From contig JADLSH010000388.1 of NCBI GenBank assembly GCA_016169945.1, positions 62,001-126,000 on the forward strand: a DNA stretch of 64,000 bases, written 5' to 3'. Under the pieces are notes generated by a model that was given only the letters and a program-made list of their open reading frames with translations, was not told where the DNA came from and did not search any database. Below are positions 55,901-64,000 of the stretch, piece after piece. The stretch comes from Trachythela sp. YZ-2020 (taxonomy: Eukaryota; Cnidaria; Anthozoa; Malacalcyonacea; Clavulariidae). The position numbers and the translations under genes are program-made. Every line of letters starts with the position of its first letter. Position 1 is the first letter of the stretch.

Positions 55901-57190
55901 CAATTTTATGTTTAATATCATCCATCATCCACTTCACAACAAAGATCCAATATTTTCGACAAACATGCCGTAAGAGAGATGGGACGAACTTCATCCTCGC
56001 TAGATACATGTTGGGACTTGGAAACTGGTGTAATAATAGCGTCTTTCCACATTGTAGGGACCACGCCGGAAGATAAGGAGATGTTGAAAATACTGCAAAC
56101 GGGCTCGGCTAGTTCATAGGCATAATCCTTTATAATACGATTAGGAATACCATCTGGTCCATGAGACTTGAAAGCACTGATGGTCAACATTTTAGAACAG
56201 GTCTCTTCAACTGTGATTGTTGGTACAGGGTGGGGTGCTGAAAGATAAGCTGGTAATGAGCGAAGGTCTAAGCAAGGAAGTTCTGCACTAATACTTGAAA
56301 AATAATCATTCAGCAAATGGGCAAGATCTTTACCAGTAATAGGAACATCATTCTTAACGATTTTAATCACAATGCTAGAGGGACTTTTTTTGCCCGATAT
56401 TAGTTTAACAGAATCCCACCAATTTTTGGGATTGCTGGATTTCAGGTGTTGTACCTTGTTGGTATAAAACGAGCGTTTCTTCACTGATATCTCATTTCTA
56501 ACTTTCTGTCTATAGTGACGCCAAAGATCACGATCACCCGAATGAAACGCTCTCTGTCTATCGACTATTAGTTGTTTCAGCGAGGGTGTCATCCAAGGCT
56601 TATAAGTGCTGTGAATCTTGACTACCTTGGTTGGGAAGTTTCGGTCGATAGCTGAGGATAGATCTTGGGAAAAGGAAGATGCTAATTCCGAGCACGATTT
56701 AGGATCTTTGACGTCAGTAAGCCAGGTATGAGTGTTACACCATCTGCCGAAGGCATCTCGTGTAGACTGCGAAAAACGTCGTACGTGTTTTTTACTTGTA
56801 CTATTACCAGGAGAACGAACGGGGCCACCGGCAGACGGGGTCCATTTAACAACGTTATGATCAGATGTGCCTAATGGTGCAATCACAACAGGCTCATTAT
56901 ATAGGTCACTTAAATTGGTCACCATGAGATCTAATACATTATCACCACGTGTTGGGAAACGTACAACCTGTTTGAGATTATGATGGATTAATAGGTCACA
57001 GATATCTAACTTATTGAAGTCTAATTCCAAAGTTTTCGTTTCTTTAATCGTTTCAGGTTTGCTTGAATTTACATGATCAATTAGAGTTGATGATGATGTT
57101 GTTATCCTGGTGGGTTGGTCGTTCATTATGGAGTAATTGAAATGTTCTGAGTAATTTTATACCATGGATTGATGGGACATCACCGTCTTT
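52908..57190 (-). pseudogene. LINE Y, frameshifted and split by LINE X
   Basis: Endonuclease C-terminal part in two pieces: PTRITTSSSTLIDHVNSSKP at about 57112-57050 and SDHMLVYVSLKIKLRRPPPK at 54590-54530, separated by LINE X. RT follows: NYRPIFLLCVPGKLME, GVPQGS (about 53800) and a YADD block (53730), in three frames. The thumb and C-terminus occupy 52908-53456 (YGILLWGSCGKTL, RNRMTYVLPKP, FKEFKKSVKAHTL). At least four indels. Upstream of 57126 the endonuclease continues in another frame (FQLLHN) and is truncated near the TACGTACC array. CR1/Jockey group. Confidence 0.82.
54593..57020 (-). mobile_element. LINE X, 5'-truncated, nested in LINE Y
   Basis: Endonuclease end DFNKLDICDLLIHHNLKQVV.. 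with DLMVTN and TSDHNVVKW, a linker, then RT: HGPDGIPNRIIKDY, RPISLTACLSKIL, FVEFSKAFDRINHNIL, GVPQGTKLGPVLF and YVDD near 55515. Lesions: a frameshift near 55960, a stop at 55707-55709 and a frameshift near 55025. The 3' end is a (TAA)n run at 54593-54616. Same orientation as Y and sitting exactly between two halves of Y's endonuclease, so X is younger than Y. Confidence 0.85.
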
Positions 57191-57204
57191 CAACCGAGAA
57201 AGAT

Positions 57205-57850
57205 CTGTACGTACCCCTGACGTACCCCTGTGTCCTATTTTGCATTGTTAGGTGCATCGATAGCACAAATCATACACAATTATAAGCATGCGTAGTGGTA
57301 ATAACATTTGAAATTTTTACTAAAATTCTCAGCTTATATGCAACTGAAATGCTTTTCTAGCCATCTTTTTGCGGACATAATTTCAGGAACGCAGGGAAAT
57401 TTTTCAAGTGTACTTCTGGCTCGCCCCGTTAAAGGAAAAAAGTGGAGGTTCTCATCGAAACCGTACTGATTTTTAGAGTAAAATATTGCTACCGGTACAC
57501 CGCTTTGGTTGACTGCATGTATGAATTAACACAACACGGATTAACATTTTAAACAAATTTATTCCTTTAAGTATAACAATTTTACAGAAATAAACAGTGA
57601 TTAAGTATATTGTCCAGCTTAGAACCTTTGACTTTGTAAACATTTCCTCTGTTAGCAAAAGTTTACGTTTCTGTCCCTTACGTGATATGGGCTTAACAAA
57701 AATGTGTAAGATATGGTTTATTGAGATCACAGCCGAACAGGGCTGCTCTAAACATCTGCTCTTACGGAACACAAGGGACTTCATTGCGGGACTGTTTTTA
57801 AATATGCTTCTGGCTTACCCCGTTTCAGCAAAAATATAAATTTATCAAAC
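57205..57850. repeat. Left arm of a large inverted repeat
   Basis: Begins with TACGTACCCCTG units, then GTGTCCTATTTTGCATTG, TTAGGTGCATCGATAGC, and a long block ending TTAGAGCAGCCCTG.. in complement. It returns inverted at 58637-59640, interrupted there by 59101-59510. ORFs of about 103-112 codons on both arms (RKGQKRKLLLTEEM..) are near-identical because the arms are; I see no evidence they are genes. Confidence 0.85.
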
Positions 57851-57989
57851 AATTTGACTGTGGCAATTGCTTTATTTTAACACATTCATTATTATTAATG
57901 ATAATGTAATTCATTTTTCAATTGATAATGTACGCCAGTATCACTATCACCATCATCACCATCACTGTCATGGAAATGCTGTCTGTCTT

Positions 57990-58615
57990 CTAACATACGT
58001 TGAAGAGAAATTTCCTCTTTTCAATAGCAGCACCCAAAGCTTCGTCAGGATCGAAAGAGTCGTCTTCGATGAATCCTTTTCTGGTTTCCATAATCTTTTT
58101 ATCCACGTGATCCCTTTTCATTTGCAACATCCATTGCAGGCTATCCGAATAAACATTTCCCAATTCCTTTTGAAGTTTTGGTAGAATTTCTGAAAAGGTC
58201 TGTTTCTTTGCATCAATTTTACCAGATCCGTCATTTTGAAAACTTTGTACAAGTTCATCGTACTTTGTGCGAACTTTCGGCGCTGCTTCCTGTATCAATA
58301 TTCCCCAGGGGTCAGCCCCTTCGTTGTCATCAGAGTCGTTCATCTCTTCGGAACTTTCGCCATCATCCACGTCAGATTAACTGAAATTATCTTCATTGGA
58401 TAATGTTGACATTTCGTCATTCGACTCTTTTCGCATTCTTTTTGACTGGGCATTTCTTCACAGTCAGACTCCCTTTCATCACTACGTAATCTGGCTTGAG
58501 AAAGATAATGTTGTCTTCAATCACAGGAGAGTTGATGCATGTCTGCTAAATGGTTCGATAACTTCACGAGATTTCTCTTACCGCAAATAGGACAATCTCT
58601 ACGCCTTCGTGGCAT
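57990..58615 (-). pseudogene. C2H2 zinc-finger transposon protein, broken
   Basis: Minus ATG at 58615-58613 starts MPRRRRDCPICGKRNLVK with a C-x2-C-x10-H-x4-H finger (CPIC..SNHLADMH). An in-frame TGA follows (after HQLSCD), then SQARLRSDERESD, a +1 slip, KESNDEMSTLSNEDN, a TAA, and the intact 126-codon block DDGESSEEMNDSDD..DPWGILI..DELVQSF..MLQMKRDHVDKKIM..AIEKRKFLFN. The finger, an acidic DPW linker and an ERRKFL-type end match a hypothetical family I know as recurrent in cnidarian genomes. It sits alone between the inverted arms, so it is the likely cargo or transposition gene of the element. Confidence 0.62.
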
Positions 58616-58636
58616 ACGGCAAACTGAGTTTTACTT

Positions 58637-59640
58637 CTAAATGCACCTCCTAAAAAACAGTCCCGCAATGAAGTCCCTTGTGTTCCATAAGATCAGATGT
58701 TTAGAGCAGCCCTGTTCGGCTGTGATCTCAATAAACCATATCTTACACATTTCTGTTAAGCCCATAGCACGTAAGGGACAGAAACGTAAACTTTTGCTAA
58801 CAGAGGAAATGTTTACAAAGTCAAACGTTCTAAGCTGGACAATATACTTAATCACTGTTTATTTCTGTAAAATTGTTATACTTAAAGGAATAAATTTGTT
58901 TAAAATGTTAATCCGTGTTGTGTTAATTCAGACATGCAGTAAACCAAAGCGGTGTACCGGTAGCGATATTTTACTCTAAGAATCAGTACGGTTTCGATGA
59001 GAACCTCCACTTTTTTCCCTTAACGGGGCGAGCCAGAAGTACACTTGAAAAATTTCCCTGCGTTCCTGAAATTATGTCCGCAAAAAGATGGCTAGAAAAT
59101 CGTTCAAACGGGACGCAAGGAACGTCGGGACCTGCTAAATATGTCCCGCAGCAAGGTCCCGTAAATGAGTAGTTCTACGGAACTTGCTAAATATGTGAGA
59201 ACTCCAAGGGAACCCCAAGGGAACCCCTAGAGAACCCCTACAGAACCCCGAGGGAACCCCTACAGAACCCCGAGAGAACCCCTAGGGAACCCCAAGGGAA
59301 CCCCGAGGGAACCCCTAGAGAAGCCCGATGGTTCTTAAAAGACCCGGTTTGCGTTTCTTTAAAGCTGTTGTTGCAGCCACACTTCGACTTTAGCACAATG
59401 GTGGTACACGTCGACTGGTAAATGGTGAAAAACCACCACTGCGCATGCGTGTAATTGTATACGATCTGTGTTATCGATGCACCACATGCGGTAGGAGCGT
59501 TTCAGTTGCATATAAGCTGAGAATTTTAGTAAAAATTTCAAATGTTATTACCACTGCGCATGCGTCTAATTGTGTATGATTTGTGCTATCGATGCACCTA
59601 ACAATGCAAAATAGGACATAGGGGTACGTACAGGGGTACG
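58637..59640. repeat. Right arm of the large inverted repeat
   Basis: Inverted match of 57205-57850 at about 93-95% over 58637-59100, then an unmatched segment 59101-59510, then the match resumes (GAGAATTTTAGTAAAAATTTC.. to TACGTACAGGGG). The extra segment includes the 11-bp minisatellite. Confidence 0.82.
59206..59326. repeat. Minisatellite, eleven 11-bp units of WAGRGAACCCC
   Basis: Eleven consecutive units with exact 11-bp period and changes only in the first four positions (AAGG, TAGA, TACA, GAGG, GAGA). It lies in the segment unique to the right arm. Confidence 0.92.
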
Positions 59641-59736
59641 TACAGAGGCACGTAGAGGGTACGTACAGGGGTACGTATTTACGTACGCTGATGACGTCAT
59701 GCATACTAATTACACGCTATATGGGGTTTATCTACT
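59613..59736. repeat. Right TIR with TACGTACAGGGG array
   Basis: Five TACGTA-type units, then the inverse of the left terminus including TGACGTCA (59691-59698). Ends TTTATCTACT before ATGACT. Confidence 0.8.
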
Positions 59737-59742
59737 ATGACT

Positions 59743-60678
59743 GTTATTAATGATGTTTTGTTACCTAAAATAACCCACGATTCATGGACTATATATGTTC
59801 TGATTTTGTTGTTTGACAATTTATATCTAGACCCGTACTGTAGAAACATGCTCTTCTTCATGCTAGAAATTTCGTACAGTTCATTGCAAATTATTACAAT
59901 ATCAAAGTAATGAAGTCAAACTTTTGTAAGACCTAGTTCAATCATATGCCGAACCCAATGTAAACCTAAACTCATTGTTTGAGTTCGTTTCACATTTGCA
60001 TTAGGTTCGGCACATGAAAATTTCGACGTTTGAACTAGACTTAAAAAGTTGAAACGGGTACAGTTATAGTCAATATAGTCTATAGATCATTTTTGTTGCG
60101 TTGATTTGTATTGAATCACAAACAGTAAATCAAAACTATTTTTTCGTTGTGTTGATTTTACAGTGCAATGCTGTACTGTATTCGTTTTATATTATATATT
60201 TTGCTATAAGCATCAATTATAATTTATTTTACAGTTCGTATTGCCATTAGCGTCAAAGAATTGTTTACAATGACAATGTCAATGGGAAAAGCCATTCTAT
60301 ATAAATGTAAAAGCAAGTCAACTGCAACATATCTTGTCATATGTAAAGAAGTGGTTCAAACACGCGACTAAACCGGATTTCCACTGTTGGCAAAATTTTT
60401 CGATTGAAATCACATTTTATTAGTATTTATTGCTGCCGAAGGCGGCACACTATTCTTGACATGAAGTATTGCGTTTACTTCTGTCCAGTCTCTTTGGCCG
60501 AGTATGTATAGTCGAGATTTCGATTTGTATCTGTTAAGATCTCGTAATTCTGGGGAAAAAATTAAGCTTCAGGAATGTCTTTTAAATGAGGGGGGCGGTC
60601 AAGCAAGATTTTGTATTGCGCTCGCATGTTTCTTTCCATGTGCTCAAGATTTAACACAACTTTTTATGCAGGAAACGG
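59743..60678. other. Flank of the large element; no firm gene
   Basis: AT-rich. A plus ORF at 60504-60692 (MYSRDFDLYLLRSRNSGEKI..) ends just before a donor-like CAC|GTAAGT at 60701 and may be a 5' exon or an ORF fragment tied to the next gene. It has no motif I know. Confidence 0.3.
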
Positions 60679-60708
60679 TTGAAAATATTTAGAAAAATTC
60701 ACGTAAGT

Positions 60709-61553
60709 ATGGCTTTATTTCTTTCTGCTAATATACATCAAGGTGATGAACGTTTTAGTGTTCCATCTAGAGGCAAGCAATGTGCTTTCATGAGTTTATC
60801 GGCAGTTCTAACAGCCCAAAATAACCCACTGATCGATTGGTCAATAACAACATTTAATAATGTCTTATTACAAGGAGACAAAATGTATTTAAAAGCTCTG
60901 AATACTGGCTTAATTGTTTTAGACCCAGGTGTCGAATTTTTGTCTGTAGATAACTTACCAGATGTTGTTAGTGTTTCATGTTGTACGAGCATGTTTTCTT
61001 ACGAAATTGAACCGCCCATGGTGGTAGCACAAAATATAATCACTGAACTACCTGTGGAGGTAGCACAAAATAAGATTGAATTACCCATGGTGGTAGCAGA
61101 AAATAACAACCTACCCATTGTGGTAGAGCCTGTTGAGGCACAAAATAACACTGAACTACCCGTGGTGGTAGAGCCCGTTGAGGCAAAAAGTATCAATGAT
61201 CTGTCCATTGTGGCAGGGCCCATAGAGGCACAAAACAATGACGCTAGAAATGAAAACCTAATTTGGTTTATAAATTATGGAAAAGAGCTTCAAGGTCTTG
61301 TTATAACTGACAGAGAAATCCAGTGTCACTACTATGACATTCATACAGTACTCTTGAATACATTTTTGAATGATCGTTATGCTATTTTAGTATTAGAAGG
61401 CTATATGATGGCCCTGATAAAACAAACAATTTTTTTCTATTTATTTGACTCCCATGCCAGAGACTTTAATGGATGCCTGATCCTAATGGCACTGCTGTTG
61501 TCATGAAATTTACCAATATTCTGGAGTTAGAACAATTTTTGTTTTCTCTTTGA
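60709..61553 (+). pseudogene. Putative transposon-type cysteine protease, frameshifted
   Basis: MALFLSANIHQGDERFSVPS is followed by SRGKQCAFMSLSAVL, a nucleophile-Cys context like that of herpes-tegument-type/OTU-like peptidases found in transposons. Near the end YLFDSHARDFNG supplies the Asp-x-His. A one-base slip at about 61471 then leads to MPDPNGTAVVMKF and TNILELEQFLFSL to TGA at 61551-61553. Between them lie about 90 residues of imperfect repeats (LPVVVEPVEAQNNTE-like). The start could also be the upstream in-frame ATG at 60679. Cleaving ubiquitin-like tags is the inferred activity. A single indel separates an otherwise long open frame. Confidence 0.5.
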
Positions 61554-61722
61554 ACAAAACTACATATCAATTTATTTGAAATTGTACCTGTCCATTTAAC
61601 AAAAAGTAATGTTTCACTGTAGACAACTAAACGTTTTAAAGACTGCATAGACTCAGCGGGACTCGCACTTGATTACTGGCGTGCGTCATCAATGAGACAG
61701 CACTTCCCTTGCGATAGTAACT
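61554..61722. other. Junction between protease gene and LINE
   Basis: The 5' truncation point of the LINE lies here (upstream stops at about 61711-61716). No other signal. Confidence 0.4.
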
Positions 61723-63055
61723 TTTTGAAGATAAGAACTCTCGTCCTATTAGTCTGTTAAATATACTAAGTAAACTGCATGAGAAAGCAGCATTTCAGCA
61801 AATCAATCAGCATCTCTCGGTGAACAAAATAATGGTGATGAATCAACATGCCTACAGAGAAAACCACACTACAGAGACAGCACTAATTCAGTTAACAGAC
61901 GACTGTCTAAGAAACATGGAAAACGGACTGCTCACCGGTGTGGCATTGTTAGACTTTAGTGCTGCTTTTGATCTAGTTGATCATGATTTACTATTGTTGA
62001 AACTGAAAGACTATAATTTTTCTGAGGGGGCCATCGACTGGATTAAGTCATATCTCACTGGCAGAATTTCGATGGTTAACATAAACGGTGAATTTTCTAG
62101 TCCAACGAAAATTGTCTGTGGAGTACCCCAAGGAAGTTGTCTTGGACCTATGCTGTTTAGTCTATTCATTAACGATTTACCATCTGTACTGGATACAGCT
62201 AGTATTACCTTGTATGCTGATGACAGCACTCCATACCAGGTGGCAGAAAATGTCAATTTAATATCAGAAAATCTTCATAATGATCTACTTAATGTCGAGG
62301 AATGGATCCAGAAAAATCGTCTGGTGCTAAATGTGGAGAAAACTAAGAGTATCCTAATTGGAGGTCGCCAAAGGATTAAAGTAGCGCAGCCACTGAACCT
62401 AAGTATAAAGAACAAAAGCATTACTCAGTATTCATGTGTTAAACTTCTGGGAGTGCAGATGGATGAAGCATTAAGTTGGAAACCCCATTGCGATGGTCTT
62501 TTGAAGGATTGTTCAAAAGCGCTCGGTCTGTTGTATAGATTTAGTAAATACATACCAAAAACTGCTTTAAGATCTATTGCAGATGCACTTATACTATCGA
62601 AACTCAACTACTGCTGTACGGTTTGGGGTTCAGCTCTGAATCGGAATTCTTTAGACTTTCTTCAAATTCTTCAAAATAAAGTCGCTAGATTAATCGTAGG
62701 TTGTAAAATTCATGAAAAATCCAGAAAAGAACTACACAATGAACTGAACTGGCTAACGGTCAGACAAAGAATACACATAAGAACAGCTATGATTATGCAT
62801 AGAACACTCTACTGGAAGGAACCATTTACTATATTTATGCACCTTCATCCTCTCATCATTACCCATGAACATGAGACAAGATTCGCATCGAAGTGTAAAG
62901 GTGATAAGTTACTACTTACGAAACCTGTTTATAAGAAGAAAACATTCCTTGCTAGAGCGTTTACAACAAGAGGAATAGAAATTTGGAACAATTTAAGTGT
63001 AGAGACAAAACACATAGTAATGAAAAGAGCTTTTAAATCTGCTCTTCGAAGATAG
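61723..63055 (+). mobile_element. LINE with intact reverse transcriptase, 5'-truncated
   Basis: The open frame runs from NSRPISLLNILSKLHEKAAF to a TAG at 63053-63055 without lesions. Counting from the ATG at 61820: LLDFSAAFDLVDH (Asp45), GVPQGSCLGP (101-110), YADD at 132-135, LNVEKTKSILIGG, LGVQMDEALSWKPH, SKLNYCCTVWG, LQNKVARLIVG, then the C-terminal ..RGIEIWNNLSVE. It lacks the endonuclease. The 3' UTR runs to an AAATACAAATACAATAC tail at about 63247-63270. CR1/L2/Jockey group; the clean frame suggests a recent insertion. Confidence 0.9.
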
Positions 63056-63270
63056 TTAGCGTGGTTTATTTGACATATATACCGAATAAGCACTGCTATT
63101 GCTATTGTTAAGACTAAATTTTATATTGTAATATTGTATAGCATCGTAGTTTCTTGTAAACTATATTTATATATACTTATAACTTAATATACCATAGCGT
63201 AGACCTCGTGTAAACTAGCATTATAGCTAACTGGGGATCTATTTTAAATACAAATACAATACAAATACTT

Positions 63271-63600
63271 CTATGGTATAATTTTAGTAAATTGCAAAAA
63301 CCAAATGGCAAAAATTGAATCGAAACATTGCACCACGCCCATGGCTTGCTTTTGTGATATTTTGCACGTGTAGTCCCACGTTGACGTTCCATTATATAAT
63401 TATGTCGCGTTTTACATAATATGTTATGTAAACGCAAACGTAGCCTTGTCAAATATTGCGAATTTTTTCAAATGCACGAATTGTAAACACGATTTCCAAA
63501 ATACATTCATATTTGTAACAAACCTGCAGCAGACTTGTGCCCTTGTACCAATGCTGTTTCAATTTGCTGACAAGTTGTGCGTGTGTACAGTTATCACTGA
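63271..63600. other. Spacer before transposase pseudogene
   Basis: AT-rich; may contain the decayed 3' end of the transposase gene beyond the QQPYH motif, but no frame carries it convincingly. Confidence 0.35.
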
Positions 63601-64000
63601 TTATAATATATGGTAGGGTTGCTGATATATCAAACGCGCGCGTCTCTCTTGTAAAATATCGCGTAAATTTGGTTCAACATCGTTGCCGTGATGAAACCCA
63701 CAATTATCCGTTACAATCACATGGTCTATTTTAATAACTGGGTTTCCAAACGCGTCTACTTTTTCAATAGCTTCTTCGAAAAAGTTTAACAATTCTAAGC
63801 CCTTAGAATGTTGAAATGGGTTATTCCATTGACGTTGTGGAGTAAGTTCACTGTAAAGGTAGCATTGGAAGAATAGCGTTGGATTTCGAATGCAGGCTTG
63901 CCACTCGGGACCGATTTTCACTTGTAGCAATTACAGATGACTCGTCAAAAAAATGTAGTTGGTTGTAATCAATTGTCGATATTTCCGCTATATAATCTTC
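63601..64000 (-). pseudogene. DDE (IS630/Tc1-like) transposase, two frameshifts, runs off the window
   Basis: Minus strand from the window end: LHFFDESSVIATSENR (first Asp in FFDES), then a slip to GKPAFEIQRYSSNATFTVNL and NGITHFNIL in a second frame, then a slip to KGLELLNFFEEAIEKVDAFG and HVIVTDNCGFHHGNDVEP (second Asp in TDN), ending ERRARLIYQQPYH with a stop before the final Glu region. The three-frame path reads as one continuous DDE_3-type transposase. The N-terminal DNA-binding part lies beyond 64000. Confidence 0.78.

Larger units (their letters stand above)
50344..59736. mobile_element. 9.4-kb element with AG..CT termini and 6-bp duplication (Polinton-like ends)
   Basis: ATGACT at 50338-50343 and 59737-59742 flanks AGTAGATAAACCCC..ATATAGCGTGTAATT..GCATGACGTCATCAGCGTACG, inverted at the right end over about 75 bp (the C-run is 7 versus 4). 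AG..CT ends and a 6-bp duplication are Polinton/Maverick traits, but I find no DNA polymerase B, retroviral-like integrase, ATPase or capsid gene, and the length is half the usual. Contents: TACGTACC arrays, two inverted-repeat pairs, a C2H2 pseudogene, and two nested LINEs. It may be a non-autonomous derivative or another superfamily. Confidence 0.6.

Noticed and set aside
57473..58979. Pair of near-identical 103-112 codon ORFs
   Set aside because: They are mirror copies because the DNA is an inverted repeat; no start context, motif or codon signal supports a gene.

Overview
The window is metazoan nuclear DNA: AT-rich, with GT-AG introns, tRNA-headed SINEs and a dense, mostly decayed transposon load. 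A spliced short-chain collagen C4-like gene, hAT/TTAA/TIR DNA transposons, BEL/Pao and CR1/Jockey-type LINEs together suggest an early-branching marine animal, most likely a cnidarian. This is inferred from family content only; there is no rRNA or other marker to place the species. Very little is ordinary host gene: a signal-peptide first exon on the minus strand near 2.2 kb, the collagen gene at 19.6-24.8 kb (plus), and fragments such as a broken GPCR (43.9-44.3 kb). The rest is mobile DNA and its debris. Layout. 0-3.2 kb: a clean hAT MITE with 8-bp target duplication, a second TIR element, a signal-peptide exon, a well-formed type I hammerhead ribozyme (2820-2863) and a small TA-flanked MITE. 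4-17.4 kb: a degenerate array of a roughly 0.7-1 kb repeat, interrupted by two related elements here named E1 (6206-11693) and E2 (12604-16347). Each starts and ends in a CACT... terminal inverted repeat next to TA, carries long arrays of short palindromes at both ends (AACACACC/GGTGTGTT in E1, AGCACC/GGTGCTAA in E2), and holds a spliced, frameshifted gene whose C-terminal part looks homologous between the two. I do not recognise this family; it is the best candidate here for an undescribed system. 17.9-24.8 kb: a SINE piece, then the collagen gene, whose introns hold a TTAA-flanked MITE and a hairpin MITE. 26.3-30.8 kb: a Kolobok-like element (TTAA, about 50-bp TIRs, THAP remnant), then a TTAA-flanked foldback element with about 0.5-kb inverted arms and a hAT MITE in its loop. 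32.6-38.8 kb: a complete but dead BEL/Pao retrotransposon on the minus strand (two LTRs, CTTTT target duplication, tRNA-Lys primer site, stops and frameshifts, a lost integrase Asp). 38.8-50.3 kb: more MITEs, LINE 3' ends with microsatellite tails, a GPCR pseudogene, a SINE and disrupted unknown ORFs. 50.34-59.74 kb: a 9.4-kb unit with AGTAGATAAACC.. termini and an ATGACT 6-bp duplication, Polinton-like in its ends but with no Polinton core genes seen. It contains TACGTACC arrays, big inverted repeats, a broken C2H2 zinc-finger gene and one LINE nested inside another. 60.7-64 kb: a cysteine-protease-like transposon gene with a frameshift, a 5'-truncated LINE with intact reverse transcriptase, and a DDE transposase pseudogene running off the window. 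The region mainly records layered insertion, and nested junctions allow relative dating. Reading-frame calls were translated by eye; no alignment or database search was possible.
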